DNA from: Balanoglossus misakiensis
Lineage: Eukaryota; Hemichordata
Reading direction: 5' to 3'
Assembly: GCA_040954595.2 (NCBI GenBank)
Contig: CM082590.2
Coordinates: forward strand, 11,036,001 to 11,100,000
DNA: 64,000 nucleotides
Positions 54,086-64,000 of the stretch are shown piece by piece. Numbering within the stretch: the first letter of the stretch is position 1; the number at the start of each line of letters is the position of its first letter. The translations under genes and the position numbers were made by a program. The notes under the pieces are model-generated. The model saw only the letters and a list, made by a program, of their open reading frames with translations. It ran no database searches and was not told the DNA's origin.

Positions 54086-56288
54086 CTTCACTCTGTGGTA
54101 TACAGAAGGCAGTGTAGTTTCTGAGCAATATGCATAGTATTTTCTGAGATAAAGGGATGGTCGACACTGGACTGTCACACAGACCCCCCCCCCCCCCTTA
54201 CATCAGCCACGTCATTGTGTTGATGTGCGCCCTCAACGTGTCGGTAGAGCTGCTTGGATAAGTCATCATGGCGTCTCCCGGTGAGTTGCAGAATTCCTGA
54301 CCAGTGCATCAAAGGAAGAGCTGTGAAAGGATGTATGTAAGACGGACTGACAGTGTTAGTTGTATGTGAACGTAGGCTTGACTCAGAACGCTAGCCCAGA
54401 GTGAAACGTCCCACGTTGGAGAGATTTGCGTTGGACAATGGCTGCCATCATGCATTCAAGCCACGCCCACGACATAGGTGAGTACTGCATATTCATATTC
54501 TGGCAGTTGGAGCGATGACGTTATCTGTAACGCACTTTGTCCAGGCGTCTAGCGTACACCATAATATATAGCGTCTGTCTCCGACACTACTGTGAGTCAG
54601 AGTGAACTACATTGTACTGTGACTAGGTTAAAAACCCTCAAAGTGCTAAAATATATTTACACAGCGCAGATTGAATCGAAAATTGGATATTCTAGCTTAG
54701 GGGTGCAGTTATATAACCTGTCTACACAAAGCCAGCTGCGTACTTTAAAGTTAATTTTAATTGAAGTAAGAAGTAAGAGGGAGAAAATTGTCAATGGAAT
54801 GCACTCATTCATGTGTAGACAGTCATTTTGTTTAACTTGGATTTGTTCGTAGAGACAATATTTGTTTGGACTTGTTTGTAAAGTGATATCTTTGTCTCTT
54901 GCGTTTGCTCGTACGGCGCGTGGGCGTTATGAGAGGGAGAGAGAAAAGGAGAGAGAGAGGGAAAGAGGGAGAAATAGGGGAGAAAGACTCGGAAAGAGAG
55001 CGATGGAGAGAGGGAGGGGGAGAAACACACACACAGAGAGAACACAATCGTCTGAGGAAGACTCTTAATGGGGAATAATTATATCCCCTTAAATTTGCCT
55101 ATTCATACAGAGACCCGCAGTGACAGACACAGACCCACGGGATCTAGAGTGAAAAATACGATTCGACGCGATGTACTCAAATACTCATGTATCTTTAATA
55201 CGTTTAGGGTTTTAAAAATGCAGTACTTTTAGAATAAATAACATAAAATCTTAGCATGCATAAAATATTTAAACATCTCCGTAGAAACTAGACATATGGC
55301 AGTTTTCAGTGAATGCATCTATCTTATCAATTAATGCCAAAAAAGTCAACATATGACAATAATAGTACTAATATTTTTTTATAATCGATATCGCCACAGG
55401 AATCTCTGCAGACGAGAAACTTCTTTGTTTTCAAAGTATAGACAATTTTCTGACGTAAGTCGCCCGTTATCTCATATAAAAAATCATCAACTAAAGTTTC
55501 AAAAGCTTATATGATTTCGTGTTGGCGTTGTATGCCCTAGCTTAACACACAGGCATGTGTTCTGAGTTTCAAGTACAAAATCAATTATGCCATTGAAAAA
55601 CCCAACCACGTTCTTCAAAAATCAACCAATGAATCAATTAACTACTAGTTAATTAGATTTTGGCAGTCAGCATATTTTGAATGCAGTTAGTTCATCCTAC
55701 CAGAATGGTTTAAATTAAACGTCCTTGGCAAATACATATACTGTCCTGAACTGGTCCAAGTGGACGCCATAAATATTTTCTGTACTCAGAGCTGGTCTGT
55801 GACAGTGTTTACGCTTTGCCTGAATTCCCATAGGGCGTATGCTGAGAATGTTCACTATGTTTGTAAACTTGATGTCTTTGCCATTCCTGCAAATAGTTTC
55901 TCAGCTCCACTGTGGTCCGATTTTCCACAGATTTATGTCAATCGCTTTCACTGTCCTAGTTCCGTCGTTGTACAACAGCACAGCCAGCGACAGAAATGGA
56001 AAAGACAGGCTGCAGATTGTGTCCCCTTTGCTCCAAAACACGACTGGATACTAGGATAAATCTTGTGCTGTATCTGGGGGACAATAATTGCTGGTTACCA
56101 CACGATATCACATGACTATCGTCGGTATATTGTTGTTTTTCTGTTTGTACATTGGCATTTCGACCTCTAAGCTCCCCTCACGTCCGATATAATCTGACGA
56201 GGGTCAGACAGAGAAACCGCAATGCACTTGCGGACAAAAAGGGCCATGGTCTGTCAGACCAAAGATCTCCGTTTTTGTCTCTTCGTGT
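54086..56288. other. Intergenic region with simple repeats
   Basis: It holds a C homopolymer near 54184-54197 and a GA-rich tract at about 54933-55040. ORFs at 55760-56059 and 55839-56054 overlap in two frames and have no splice support or family likeness. The last few hundred bases are the 3' side of the minus-strand receptor gene. No gene is supported. Confidence 0.45.
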
Positions 56289-57629
56289 TTACACCAGCGT
56301 CTCTCGACTGGCAACACGTCGGGTCATGTTCGATTCTGGTTCCTCGTCAACAGCGGAACCCGAGCTGAATTGAGCCGTGTCAACTGCCGGGTTAATCCCT
56401 GCCCTGGTCATGTCGTTTGGTATCGGCTCGCTCACATCTTCACCACGTAATGTAGTGCCTCGCTGAGCGGTTGGGACAGAGTTGCTCATTTCGAAGCCGT
56501 TTTCTGAAGTAGCAAGAGTTGGTGAACTGCACTCCCGTGACAGATTTTTTAAGCCTCTCTCTTCGAAACCACTTTGTGTATGATTAATTTGTTTCGGTTC
56601 ATTGACTTTGTATTCCCCTCGTTGTCTTCTGGCGCGGATGAAACACAAAATCGACTTCAACTGTGACCTGAACGACTTGGAATAGTAACTATAGATGTAA
56701 GGATCCAAAGCGCTCCCGAGAAACACCAACCAGAGCGTCAGCAAATACGCGAAGAAGACATTGTCCGTTGCCATGGTCCCACCAAACGCGGCGACGATGC
56801 AGAAGATCACGTACGGTAACCAGGAGACGATGAAGACGATGAGAACACAGAGCATCATCCGGGAGATTTTCTTCCTCTCGTCCATCACTTTGTCGGCGTC
56901 GTTACTGGTCGGTGGTTGTCGACGAAGATGGAGGAAGATTTTGACGTACGCGTATGTGACAAACGCTGAAGGAACAGCCAGGAATACAGCAAACACGTAG
57001 AAATAGTACACGGCCGCGGCGGGAGCTCGGCTGTTGACGTACATACAAACTTGTCGAACATCGATATACTCTCCTGACCCTGACGGCGGTTCCGCTCCGT
57101 AATCAAACGGCACCATCACCAGCGACACCTTGGACGTCGTCATGGTTGCCATGGGAACGAAAGAAAGAGCCGAAAGCAGCCAGGCTAGTAGTACAACCAC
57201 CCTCGCCCGTTCCACGGTGCATGTTTCCGAGTAACTTAACGGCTTACAGACAGCTATGTATCGATCAACGCTGATGGCCAGCATGGTCAGAAGTGCGCAT
57301 GCACCAACAACTGATGTGATGTACGTGGTGAAACTGCAGAAGATTGTAATAAAGTTACTTGATTCTTCGCTGCCGACAGATACGTTCAAAATAATTAACT
57401 TTGCTGGAGCGTCTATGAGCAACAAGTACAGATCGCAGATCGCTAGGTTTGTGATAAAAATATTGGACGTGGTTCCAAAGCCTTTTCCGCGACAGATGGC
57501 CACGAGAACGACGATATTTCCGAACGAACCGACAACGATTACCGCTAGATACATTAAGACGATCACCACACGAACGCCGATGTACTCCGTAGGGTCGTGA
57601 ACTGTACCGTCAATGCTGAACTCGCTCAT
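56289..57629 (-). CDS. Class A (rhodopsin-like) G-protein-coupled receptor
   Basis: The coding region is a single exon of 446 aa. TM1 has GSFGNIVVLVAI, TM2 LAICDL, TM3 ends in VDRYIAVCKP (DRY motif), TM6 has IVFIVSWLPYVIF and TM7 has SALDPYIYSYYSKSF (DPxxY variant). A basic patch before TM6 (MDERKKISRMM) suits G-protein coupling. The style is that of peptide receptors, but the ligand cannot be told. Frame-open sequence continues 5' to 57662 only through a GTG, so the ATG at 57629 is the start. An acceptor-like TTTAAACAG lies just upstream at about 57661, so a 5' UTR exon is possible. It is clearly related to the receptor at 62715-63998: AAFGG...DN, MMLCxLIVFxVxW and SAxxPYIYSYYS are shared. 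Confidence 0.9.
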   Translation of the reverse strand: MSEFSIDGTVHDPTEYIGVRVVIVLMYLAVIVVGSFGNIVVLVAICRGKGFGTTSNIFITNLAICDLYLLLIDAPAKLIILNVSVGSEESSNFITIFCSFTTYITSVVGACALLTMLAISVDRYIAVCKPLSYSETCTVERARVVVLLAWLLSALSFVPMATMTTSKVSLVMVPFDYGAEPPSGSGEYIDVRQVCMYVNSRAPAAAVYYFYVFAVFLAVPSAFVTYAYVKIFLHLRRQPPTSNDADKVMDERKKISRMMLCVLIVFIVSWLPYVIFCIVAAFGGTMATDNVFFAYLLTLWLVFLGSALDPYIYSYYSKSFRSQLKSILCFIRARRQRGEYKVNEPKQINHTQSGFEERGLKNLSRECSSPTLATSENGFEMSNSVPTAQRGTTLRGEDVSEPIPNDMTRAGINPAVDTAQFSSGSAVDEEPESNMTRRVASRETLV

Positions 57630-60600
57630 CTTGAGGGATCCTAGCCGAGTTATCAAATACACTGTTTAAATTAAAGTTGTTCTGTCAACATGACAAAGGG
57701 CAAATCGTAAGGTCGACCTCTGTCATGGATGAGCTTGAAATGATGTCACCACTGAGAGACCACGGTTAAGAATTAACTTATAACTATAAACAGGTAACAG
57801 GCATTTGTTTGTAGGTACGCGTTGAATATAACTTCAATCACGATATCCAAACAACCAACGTAACTAACCCAGTATAACAAGGATTTAACCACGCGCCATG
57901 TTCCGGGTTCCTTTGGTGATCGATGACCGAATTATAAAGTGGCTTCGTCACACAAAAGCTTTTCGAGGTCAACTACGAAAGCAGATATTTCACGTTCTTT
58001 TCCCCCAACTGAACGGCAATCCGGCAAGACGAACTTAACTGTCCGCTACCAGGAATCTCACGCACTGTAAAAACGAATCGTCATTCACCGCGCCGGGGAT
58101 TTTAACGTCCACCATCGGAAACACGACACCAACTCCGCCGTCGAGTCGCACAACTAATCCCGTCAACCCCGCTTTCCCGTCACACATCAGCGAGGACATA
58201 GGGAGTGTCTTTATCATGCAAATCACCCCCAGCAAAATATGAAAGCCGGGTTTGGTCGCATCACTGTTTACACGGGGTAAACGGAACTGTTATTTATTGC
58301 ATCGGCTGTCCAATATTTCCTGTTTCCGTGACGTCTTGAATCACTACTGCACCTACAGAACGGCGTTCCGTACCGTGGCCCCCTCCATTAATTCTGTCAG
58401 GGGTGGTCACGGGACAAAGCATCCATATGTCTTAACATAGAGATAAGAAAAATGGTATGCTCTTACCACAAGGGAAAATAGTGTGATCCATCGATCCAGC
58501 CAAAATTGTGAGAAATATTTTGAGAAGTGAAAATGTGGTGAAGTTCCCAACGTGTTCCGACCACTCAGTCGCCGGGTCTATTGCTCTGCATGCTATGAAT
58601 TAGTTAGAAAGAATGTATATATCAAACATGATATTAATATTTTATAATTTATGATCAGCAATTGTACAGTCCTGACGTCAAGGACTATTTATATCGTCAG
58701 CATTTCATATCAGAAGCACACCGAAATGTGAGTACTCCTTCGGCTGAAACTTCTCACGGGACACGAAGTGTACAGCAAGCCCAGCATATTTTGGTCCCGT
58801 TTGTTTTTACATTCATACATTCCGTACTCGCAAGTATACGCTCCTCTGCCATCTCTCCCTCCCTCGACTCCCCATCTCCCCCCTCCCTCTCTCTCTCTCT
58901 CAAGTTAACTTACCCCACAAACATCGACATGAACTTCTGCGTGCACGACAGATCAGCGCCATCCAGTGTAGAGAAAACATCACCTTTTGTTATATCTCAG
59001 TGATAGCGGTTTGTTGAATGACTTTTCTTTCCCATGCCGAGAATGTGATCATCAGACAAACTTGAGACACATGTGTAAACATGTATAAGTTTACCAATCT
59101 AATTAGAAGTCCTTAGCAACAAATTCTGTCGCTGATTATGAAGGCCCAGGTGAACAATTATTTTTAGTTACACAAAAGCTATTATTTAAACATAAACCAT
59201 AGGTGAGGATTTTCACACGTTGATGACACATTTGAGTTGACAGGTCATGATCACCTCATATCAAAATGGTGTGCAGTATGGGCATTCAATACCAGGTTAC
59301 GTAACATAATGTAATGTTGACATTTCTAGTTGTGGCACAAGATAAAAAGTTAATCTGTTTACAACTTAATCGATTGGGCTGACGCGTTAATTGGATCAAA
59401 CCGTTACGTCCACTGGCACCGTTATGCACACAACTCAATCCATGGATTGCTGGCGTCCCTTCGGTCCCTTTCGTGTTTGCTTCCCGGATTTTCTGTGGGC
59501 ACAGGCCCCTCGAAAATCTGATCAGGCCAGTGCGGTGAACTGGTTCTAGGCTCCTAGGGTCAGTAGACCCTTGTGAATGAATTCGGCCATTGAGCTACAT
59601 ATCTTGTAATAAATTAGAGCGCAGCTGTTATATTCAAATCCAGTGTTGCTTTTCAAGTAAAAGCATGAATATAATGCATTCCTATTGTGCTCACTTCTTC
59701 AATATAGTCTTCGACAAAGAACAATTAATTATAACCGAGTACATGTATACCAAACTTCTCCGTGTGGTGATTCAGTAAAGTGGAAACCTTGACGAGTCTG
59801 TAACCCCGAGTGACTTGGCCAATTTTATGACCCTTTTACGTCGCGCTGTCGCGATATTGAGTTAACGTCACATTTGTCGTAAATCACAGCCTCCTCAGTT
59901 CGAACATGCTTATCGTTGAAGTAAAATACTGACACGAGCGATGCTGATGTAGGAGTTGCATTCTGAATTGAATCACGATTCGAAAAAGGCATGACCTTGA
60001 CTTGTTTTAGCGATTGAAAATGACCTTTGTTCCGCCATAAGAAAGCTGCTATGAATGATGGACCTTGACAGCTAAGAATGATGCGTGCGTGTGAGGAGAG
60101 AGGGGAGGAGGAGAGAGAGGGAGGGAGGGGATGGGAGAGAGAGAGATAGAGAGAGAGGAGAGGGATAGATGGGGTGAGGGAGAGAGAGGGGGAGAGAGAG
60201 ACGCAGAGATAGACAGAGAGGATGTCTTCATCATGATCTCCGCGACTGTCTAGAATCTCAGGAGGCCCAGGCCACGCGCGGGGAAGTCGCAAGTCGAGTT
60301 GACGCTTGACACTTAATTAAACGAGAACATCTCTCAAAGACAGATGTATATACAGCGTTATACGGACAGCTGTTCGGTGTATGACTTCACAACTGGAGCA
60401 TCTTTGACCAAAGGGTCGATAAATCACCGCGGGCTAACATGCGTGGCTACTGTGCAAGGAAAATAAATATAGCATCGTAAAACGAGCCATAAAACGTGTA
60501 CAACTTAATACCATTACATATAATCTGGAATCATGGTTAGCCAATACTGAGGAACAGCAGACATCCTAGGGCCACAAGAAAGACGTAATCGTGTATGCAT

Positions 60601-62714
60601 TCCAAAAGGTCGTGTCCGTAAATTCAGTTGATATATATATTTTGCAGAAGTGTATGTTTTACGAGTAATAATCACAATCTTAATTTCCCTCATTACAACT
60701 TGGATGTAAGGTCTTTGACTTGTTCCCTAGGCCTGTACATGAGTAAATAGCTCTTCTTCTATAATATAATCTAACGTGTAGTATTATTTTTTCTCTTGCC
60801 AGTTCTAATTTTTTCTCAAGGCATTGCAGACTTTTTTTCCGCACGTACACTCTGCCAGCAATTTTTTTCCACCCCCATCCCAAAAAATCAAATGTTCTCC
60901 CCTAAGCCGCTGTGACACTGATCAATTACAACGCATCTCGTGTGTTTCACGAGATTTACGGTGCGACTTAATTATAAAATATTGTAATTGGGGTCTCGCG
61001 AGAAATCTGCAAATTATTAGAAGCCTAAGTAGGCCCAGTGCTGCACAGTAGCTCCTGTATGTCAACGTTGATTGATTGCTGATCAGGTATGTTCAATCGA
61101 TACCTGTAGCGCTGGACATTACAGATTCATCCCGATGGCCACAATCAGCCATTTCCGATGCAATTGATGTCAGAGAGTAATCTATCTGGGAACTCTTCGC
61201 GAGACTACACTGAAGCTTTAGAATTAAGAAATAGAGCCGTTGAAATTGCCTGTTCACGCCTCTCGGACAGTCAAGCGGGTAGTGGTTGCCTTGCTGAAAG
61301 TTTGAACCGTCACCTTTGAATTTAATGTTAGTCCAGATTAGTGACCACAACGTAGAGATGCGGATGCGTTTATTTTTCCGAAACCTGAAGCTCCTTTCAA
61401 CTGAAGTGTTGTCCAATCATCACATTTGCGCAGTTGACATTATCGATTTGTGAACTGAAAAGTGTGAAGCGTGAAATTCTCTGTTAATGGAAATCACTAT
61501 AAACATCTTGACAAATGACGCACCAATCAATTATGTAAATCAGCTCTTAATGACGCCATTTATCAAAGGAGGTGTAATTAATAACTATTTGGTTGGATTT
61601 AGGCCCGTTATTTATTATTTTACTTTGATGATATATCGATTGCAATGTCATTAATTTCTCTTGGACAATCAATTCTAGGAATAGCTGAAGACACTGATAA
61701 AGTATTTGCATATTTAGATAATATGTCTTGGTCACACTGTCATTATCAGAACATTTCCTTTCTAATTGGTCAACAGAAATTCATATCCTAACGTCGTCTT
61801 TTGAAATTGGTAATTTGTCGCTCAGACTTGATATAGCCATAACTCAGTTGTACAGTATACGCCTTGATATAAACGCGTGTTCATTAATTTGGGCCTCTTT
61901 GAGGTCACTCTTATGCAAATAAACACCAGATAACTTCAACTCATGTATTTGAAATTGCAGAGGTGAATATTTAATCAACCGAATCGCATAGCCATAGGAT
62001 ACCCTCAATCAATGCACATGTTAAAATAAATCTTTCAACAAAAATGTCTTACAAATGAATGCCATGTGTGAATAAAATATTTGTCACAGCAAAGACAATT
62101 ATTAGAAGTATTTTTCGATAAGCATCACTCAAAATTACTTCCATAGCACTTGAAAAAATGTGTTCCCCACATGGATTCAGGAATTTGATAATGAAGTAGA
62201 TATTTTTTTGTTTCTCTCTACGTCAGAACATTTTAGGTTTGGGTGGGATCGAGGCAGATTTGATGGATTGGCCTTTTGACAGAAAATACCACATTTTGGC
62301 CAATAATTTTAAACATTACTTATTTATTTCGCCCTTTGCGTATTGAGGACAAATCTTGTAGCCTACACAAGGTCAAACTTGTTATAGCAAGTTAATAGAT
62401 GAACCAGAAACTGTAATCTATTTCGAACATACATATATCTGGAACAATAAATATGCAATTAACACTCACGAAATGACATGTACAAGGTAATTGAGTTGCC
62501 CCAGAAACTAACATGTGCAGCGTTACCGGGTTGTTTGGCAAACACCGTCATTGCGTTGCATGAATGCATGAATACAGGCATAGGGGACACCCGACATGCT
62601 GTAGGCTATACACATCCGTAATTTGAACAGAATAACACAGAATTCCACAGAGTTATGTAACTTGCCAATATATTCCAGCGGACTATTTTGTTTGACCGGC
62701 CAGGTGGCAACAAT
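57630..62714. other. Long gap between the two receptor genes
   Basis: This is AT-rich sequence with a CT-rich tract near 58850-58905 and a GA-rich tract at 60095-60220. ORFs at 58662-59003, 59825-60292 and 61093-61416 overlap simple repeats or lack any family likeness. No RNA gene or gene fragment between the receptors was recognised. A remnant receptor exon was looked for and not seen. Confidence 0.4.
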
Positions 62715-63998
62715 TCACATGCTGGATTCACGGTCTCGTTTCTTTACACAATTCTTCGAGTTCGAATTTATTTGCGGAACCATCGGTGTCGTTGAGTTTG
62801 GTTCTTGGCTGGCGATTTCCGTTTCCACTTTGTCGTTACCCGCATTATCACTTTTGGAAGTGCATGACGCTATCTTGCCAATAAAACTGACACTGGTAGT
62901 GGTTGACGTTTTCGCTTTCTGTCGAATCCTTGTTGAGGTATCGTCAGAAGAACTGCCGTGAAATTCACTCACTTCTGATCTTGTACTCACGCTTCTCATG
63001 TATGTCTCGTAATCTCTCCCATCAAAACAACAACAGCAAAGTTTCCCAGCCAGACAGCGCGCCACTGTGGAATCCTCATGGCAACAGAAGATGATTCTCA
63101 GCAAATTATAGCGAAAATCTCGCGAATAGTAACTGTAAATGTAAGGGTTGATCGCACTGCCGAGAAACATAAACCACGTCACCATTGCGTACATGAATAA
63201 GATGTTATCTCGGTGCATGTTCCCACCAAATGCAGCGAAACCAAGAAAAGTGATGTAGGGAACCCAGCAGACGACGAAAACTATCAAAATACACAGCATC
63301 ATTTTGGCGATTTTCTTTCGTTTGTCCATTTGCTTTTTAGACGCGTGCGTCTTCTCGAAGTATTCCATGCTTTTGTAGAGATTGTAGAAGACTCTGGAAT
63401 ATGCGACGATTATGCATGTGAGGGGAACCGTCGCGAAAATTAAAAACAAGTAGACGTAATAAAGATCACCGAGTACGGAATCAGTTGCCATGACATATAC
63501 GCAGAGCGCGCGGACGTCACCGTTTTCTGCCGACTCCAAGTCGTGGGCCACTTTGATCACGTTGACGGTGTTGACCATCATCCCGACGAGCGGGAAGAGG
63601 GAAACAGCGCAGAGAATCCAGATGACGACGACGACTAATCGTGCCCGGTTTATCGTACAGACTCTCTGGTATTTGAATGGATGGCAGATAGCTATGTAAC
63701 GCTCCAGGCTAATAGCAAACATGGTCCATACCGAGCAGGCTCCGAACACGATGGTGACATAGGTGCCCGCGCTGCAAATCGATTCCGATGCATTCTGGAG
63801 CTCTTCGGAGATAGATAAGTTTATAAACAACAGTTTTATCAAAGGGGCATCGACTAATACCCGATACAGGTCACACAACGCGAGGTTGATGATGAACACC
63901 GTGTACACGGCCGTTCGTCGACGTCTCTGACAACCTGTGACCAACACGACCAAGTTCCCGATAGTCCCAACGACAATCACCAAGATGTAAGCACACAC
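62715..63998 (-). CDS. Class A G-protein-coupled receptor, 5' part cut off by window end
   Basis: 427 codons are visible, running off the window. The N-terminus and part of TM1 are missing, and the first visible residues are already in TM1 (VIVVGTIGNLVVLVTG). TM3 ends in LERYIAICHP (ERY variant). The loop before TM6 is long and basic (KKQMDKRKKIAKMM). TM6 has IVFVVCWVPYITF and TM7 SAINPYIYSYYSRDF (canonical NPxxY). A cysteine cluster (CLAGKLCCCCF) after TM7 suits palmitoylation, and the Ser/Thr-rich tail suits phosphorylation. It is a paralogue of the receptor at 56289-57629, same strand, from tandem duplication. The ligand is unknown, probably a peptide. Confidence 0.9.
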   Translation of the reverse strand: MCAYILVIVVGTIGNLVVLVTGCQRRRRTAVYTVFIINLALCDLYRVLVDAPLIKLLFINLSISEELQNASESICSAGTYVTIVFGACSVWTMFAISLERYIAICHPFKYQRVCTINRARLVVVVIWILCAVSLFPLVGMMVNTVNVIKVAHDLESAENGDVRALCVYVMATDSVLGDLYYVYLFLIFATVPLTCIIVAYSRVFYNLYKSMEYFEKTHASKKQMDKRKKIAKMMLCILIVFVVCWVPYITFLGFAAFGGNMHRDNILFMYAMVTWFMFLGSAINPYIYSYYSRDFRYNLLRIIFCCHEDSTVARCLAGKLCCCCFDGRDYETYMRSVSTRSEVSEFHGSSSDDTSTRIRQKAKTSTTTSVSFIGKIASCTSKSDNAGNDKVETEIASQEPNSTTPMVPQINSNSKNCVKKRDRESSM

Positions 63999-64000
63999 AA

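Noticed and set aside
55760-56059. 99-codon plus-strand ORF
   Set aside because: It has no splice signals, no family likeness, and an overlapping ORF in another frame of equal quality.
57630-57662. Extra 11 residues at the start of the first class A receptor
   Set aside because: The frame opens at a GTG, not an ATG; the first ATG is at 57629.
59430-59575. tRNA-derived SINE-like stretch
   Set aside because: No A/B box pair or tail could be identified with confidence.

Overview
The window is nuclear DNA of an animal. All genes are split by GT-AG introns, codon use is animal-like, and the intergenic space is AT-rich with many microsatellites and short inverted-repeat elements. The gene set (a Nox5-type NADPH oxidase, a somatomedin-B-bearing Methuselah/adhesion-like receptor, a compact proteinase-K-type secreted subtilase, a giant EMI/EGF protein, and a pair of peptide-type class A receptors) suggests a marine bilaterian invertebrate such as a hemichordate, amphioxus or lophotrochozoan. 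I cannot name the species from the sequence alone. Exon boundaries below were worked out by hand from splice signals, reading phase and family similarity.

Layout. 1-15.08 kb is a three-tier tandem array: six long units of about 2-3.5 kb, each holding variable numbers of ~182-bp and ~220-255-bp subrepeats, and the latter holding 30/31-bp repeats. The array runs straight into a diverged relative of its own unit (about 15.08-15.45 and 18.09-18.41 kb). That relative is interrupted by a train of palindromic MITE-like elements, one of which carries a second element nested inside it. From 18.4 to 20.9 kb no gene can be supported. 20.94-24.26 kb (+) is a nine-exon proteinase-K-like subtilase with microsatellites in four introns. 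It converges on a 13-finger C2H2 protein (24.80-27.53 kb, -). 29.38-31.89 kb (+) is a somatomedin B + 7TM receptor. It converges on Nox5 (33.31-40.21 kb, -, 13 coding exons). Two further minus-strand exons at 40.67-42.12 kb look like an alternative Nox5 N-terminus. A small predicted single-pass membrane protein (43.53-44.39 kb, -) lies head-to-head with a 2463-residue EMI + ~50 EGF secreted protein (44.93-53.82 kb, +). Two related class A receptor genes follow on the minus strand (56.29-57.63 and 62.72 to beyond the window end).

Functionally this is an ordinary mixed stretch of animal genome, not an operon-like system. Several products act at the cell surface or outside the cell (the two receptor types, the protease, the EGF protein, the superoxide-producing oxidase), but nothing in the sequence shows that they act together. 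The most unusual parts are the hierarchical repeat array with its diverged neighbour, the nested palindromic elements, the apparent alternative first exons of Nox5, and the intron-poor giant EGF gene with an unassigned C-terminal module.
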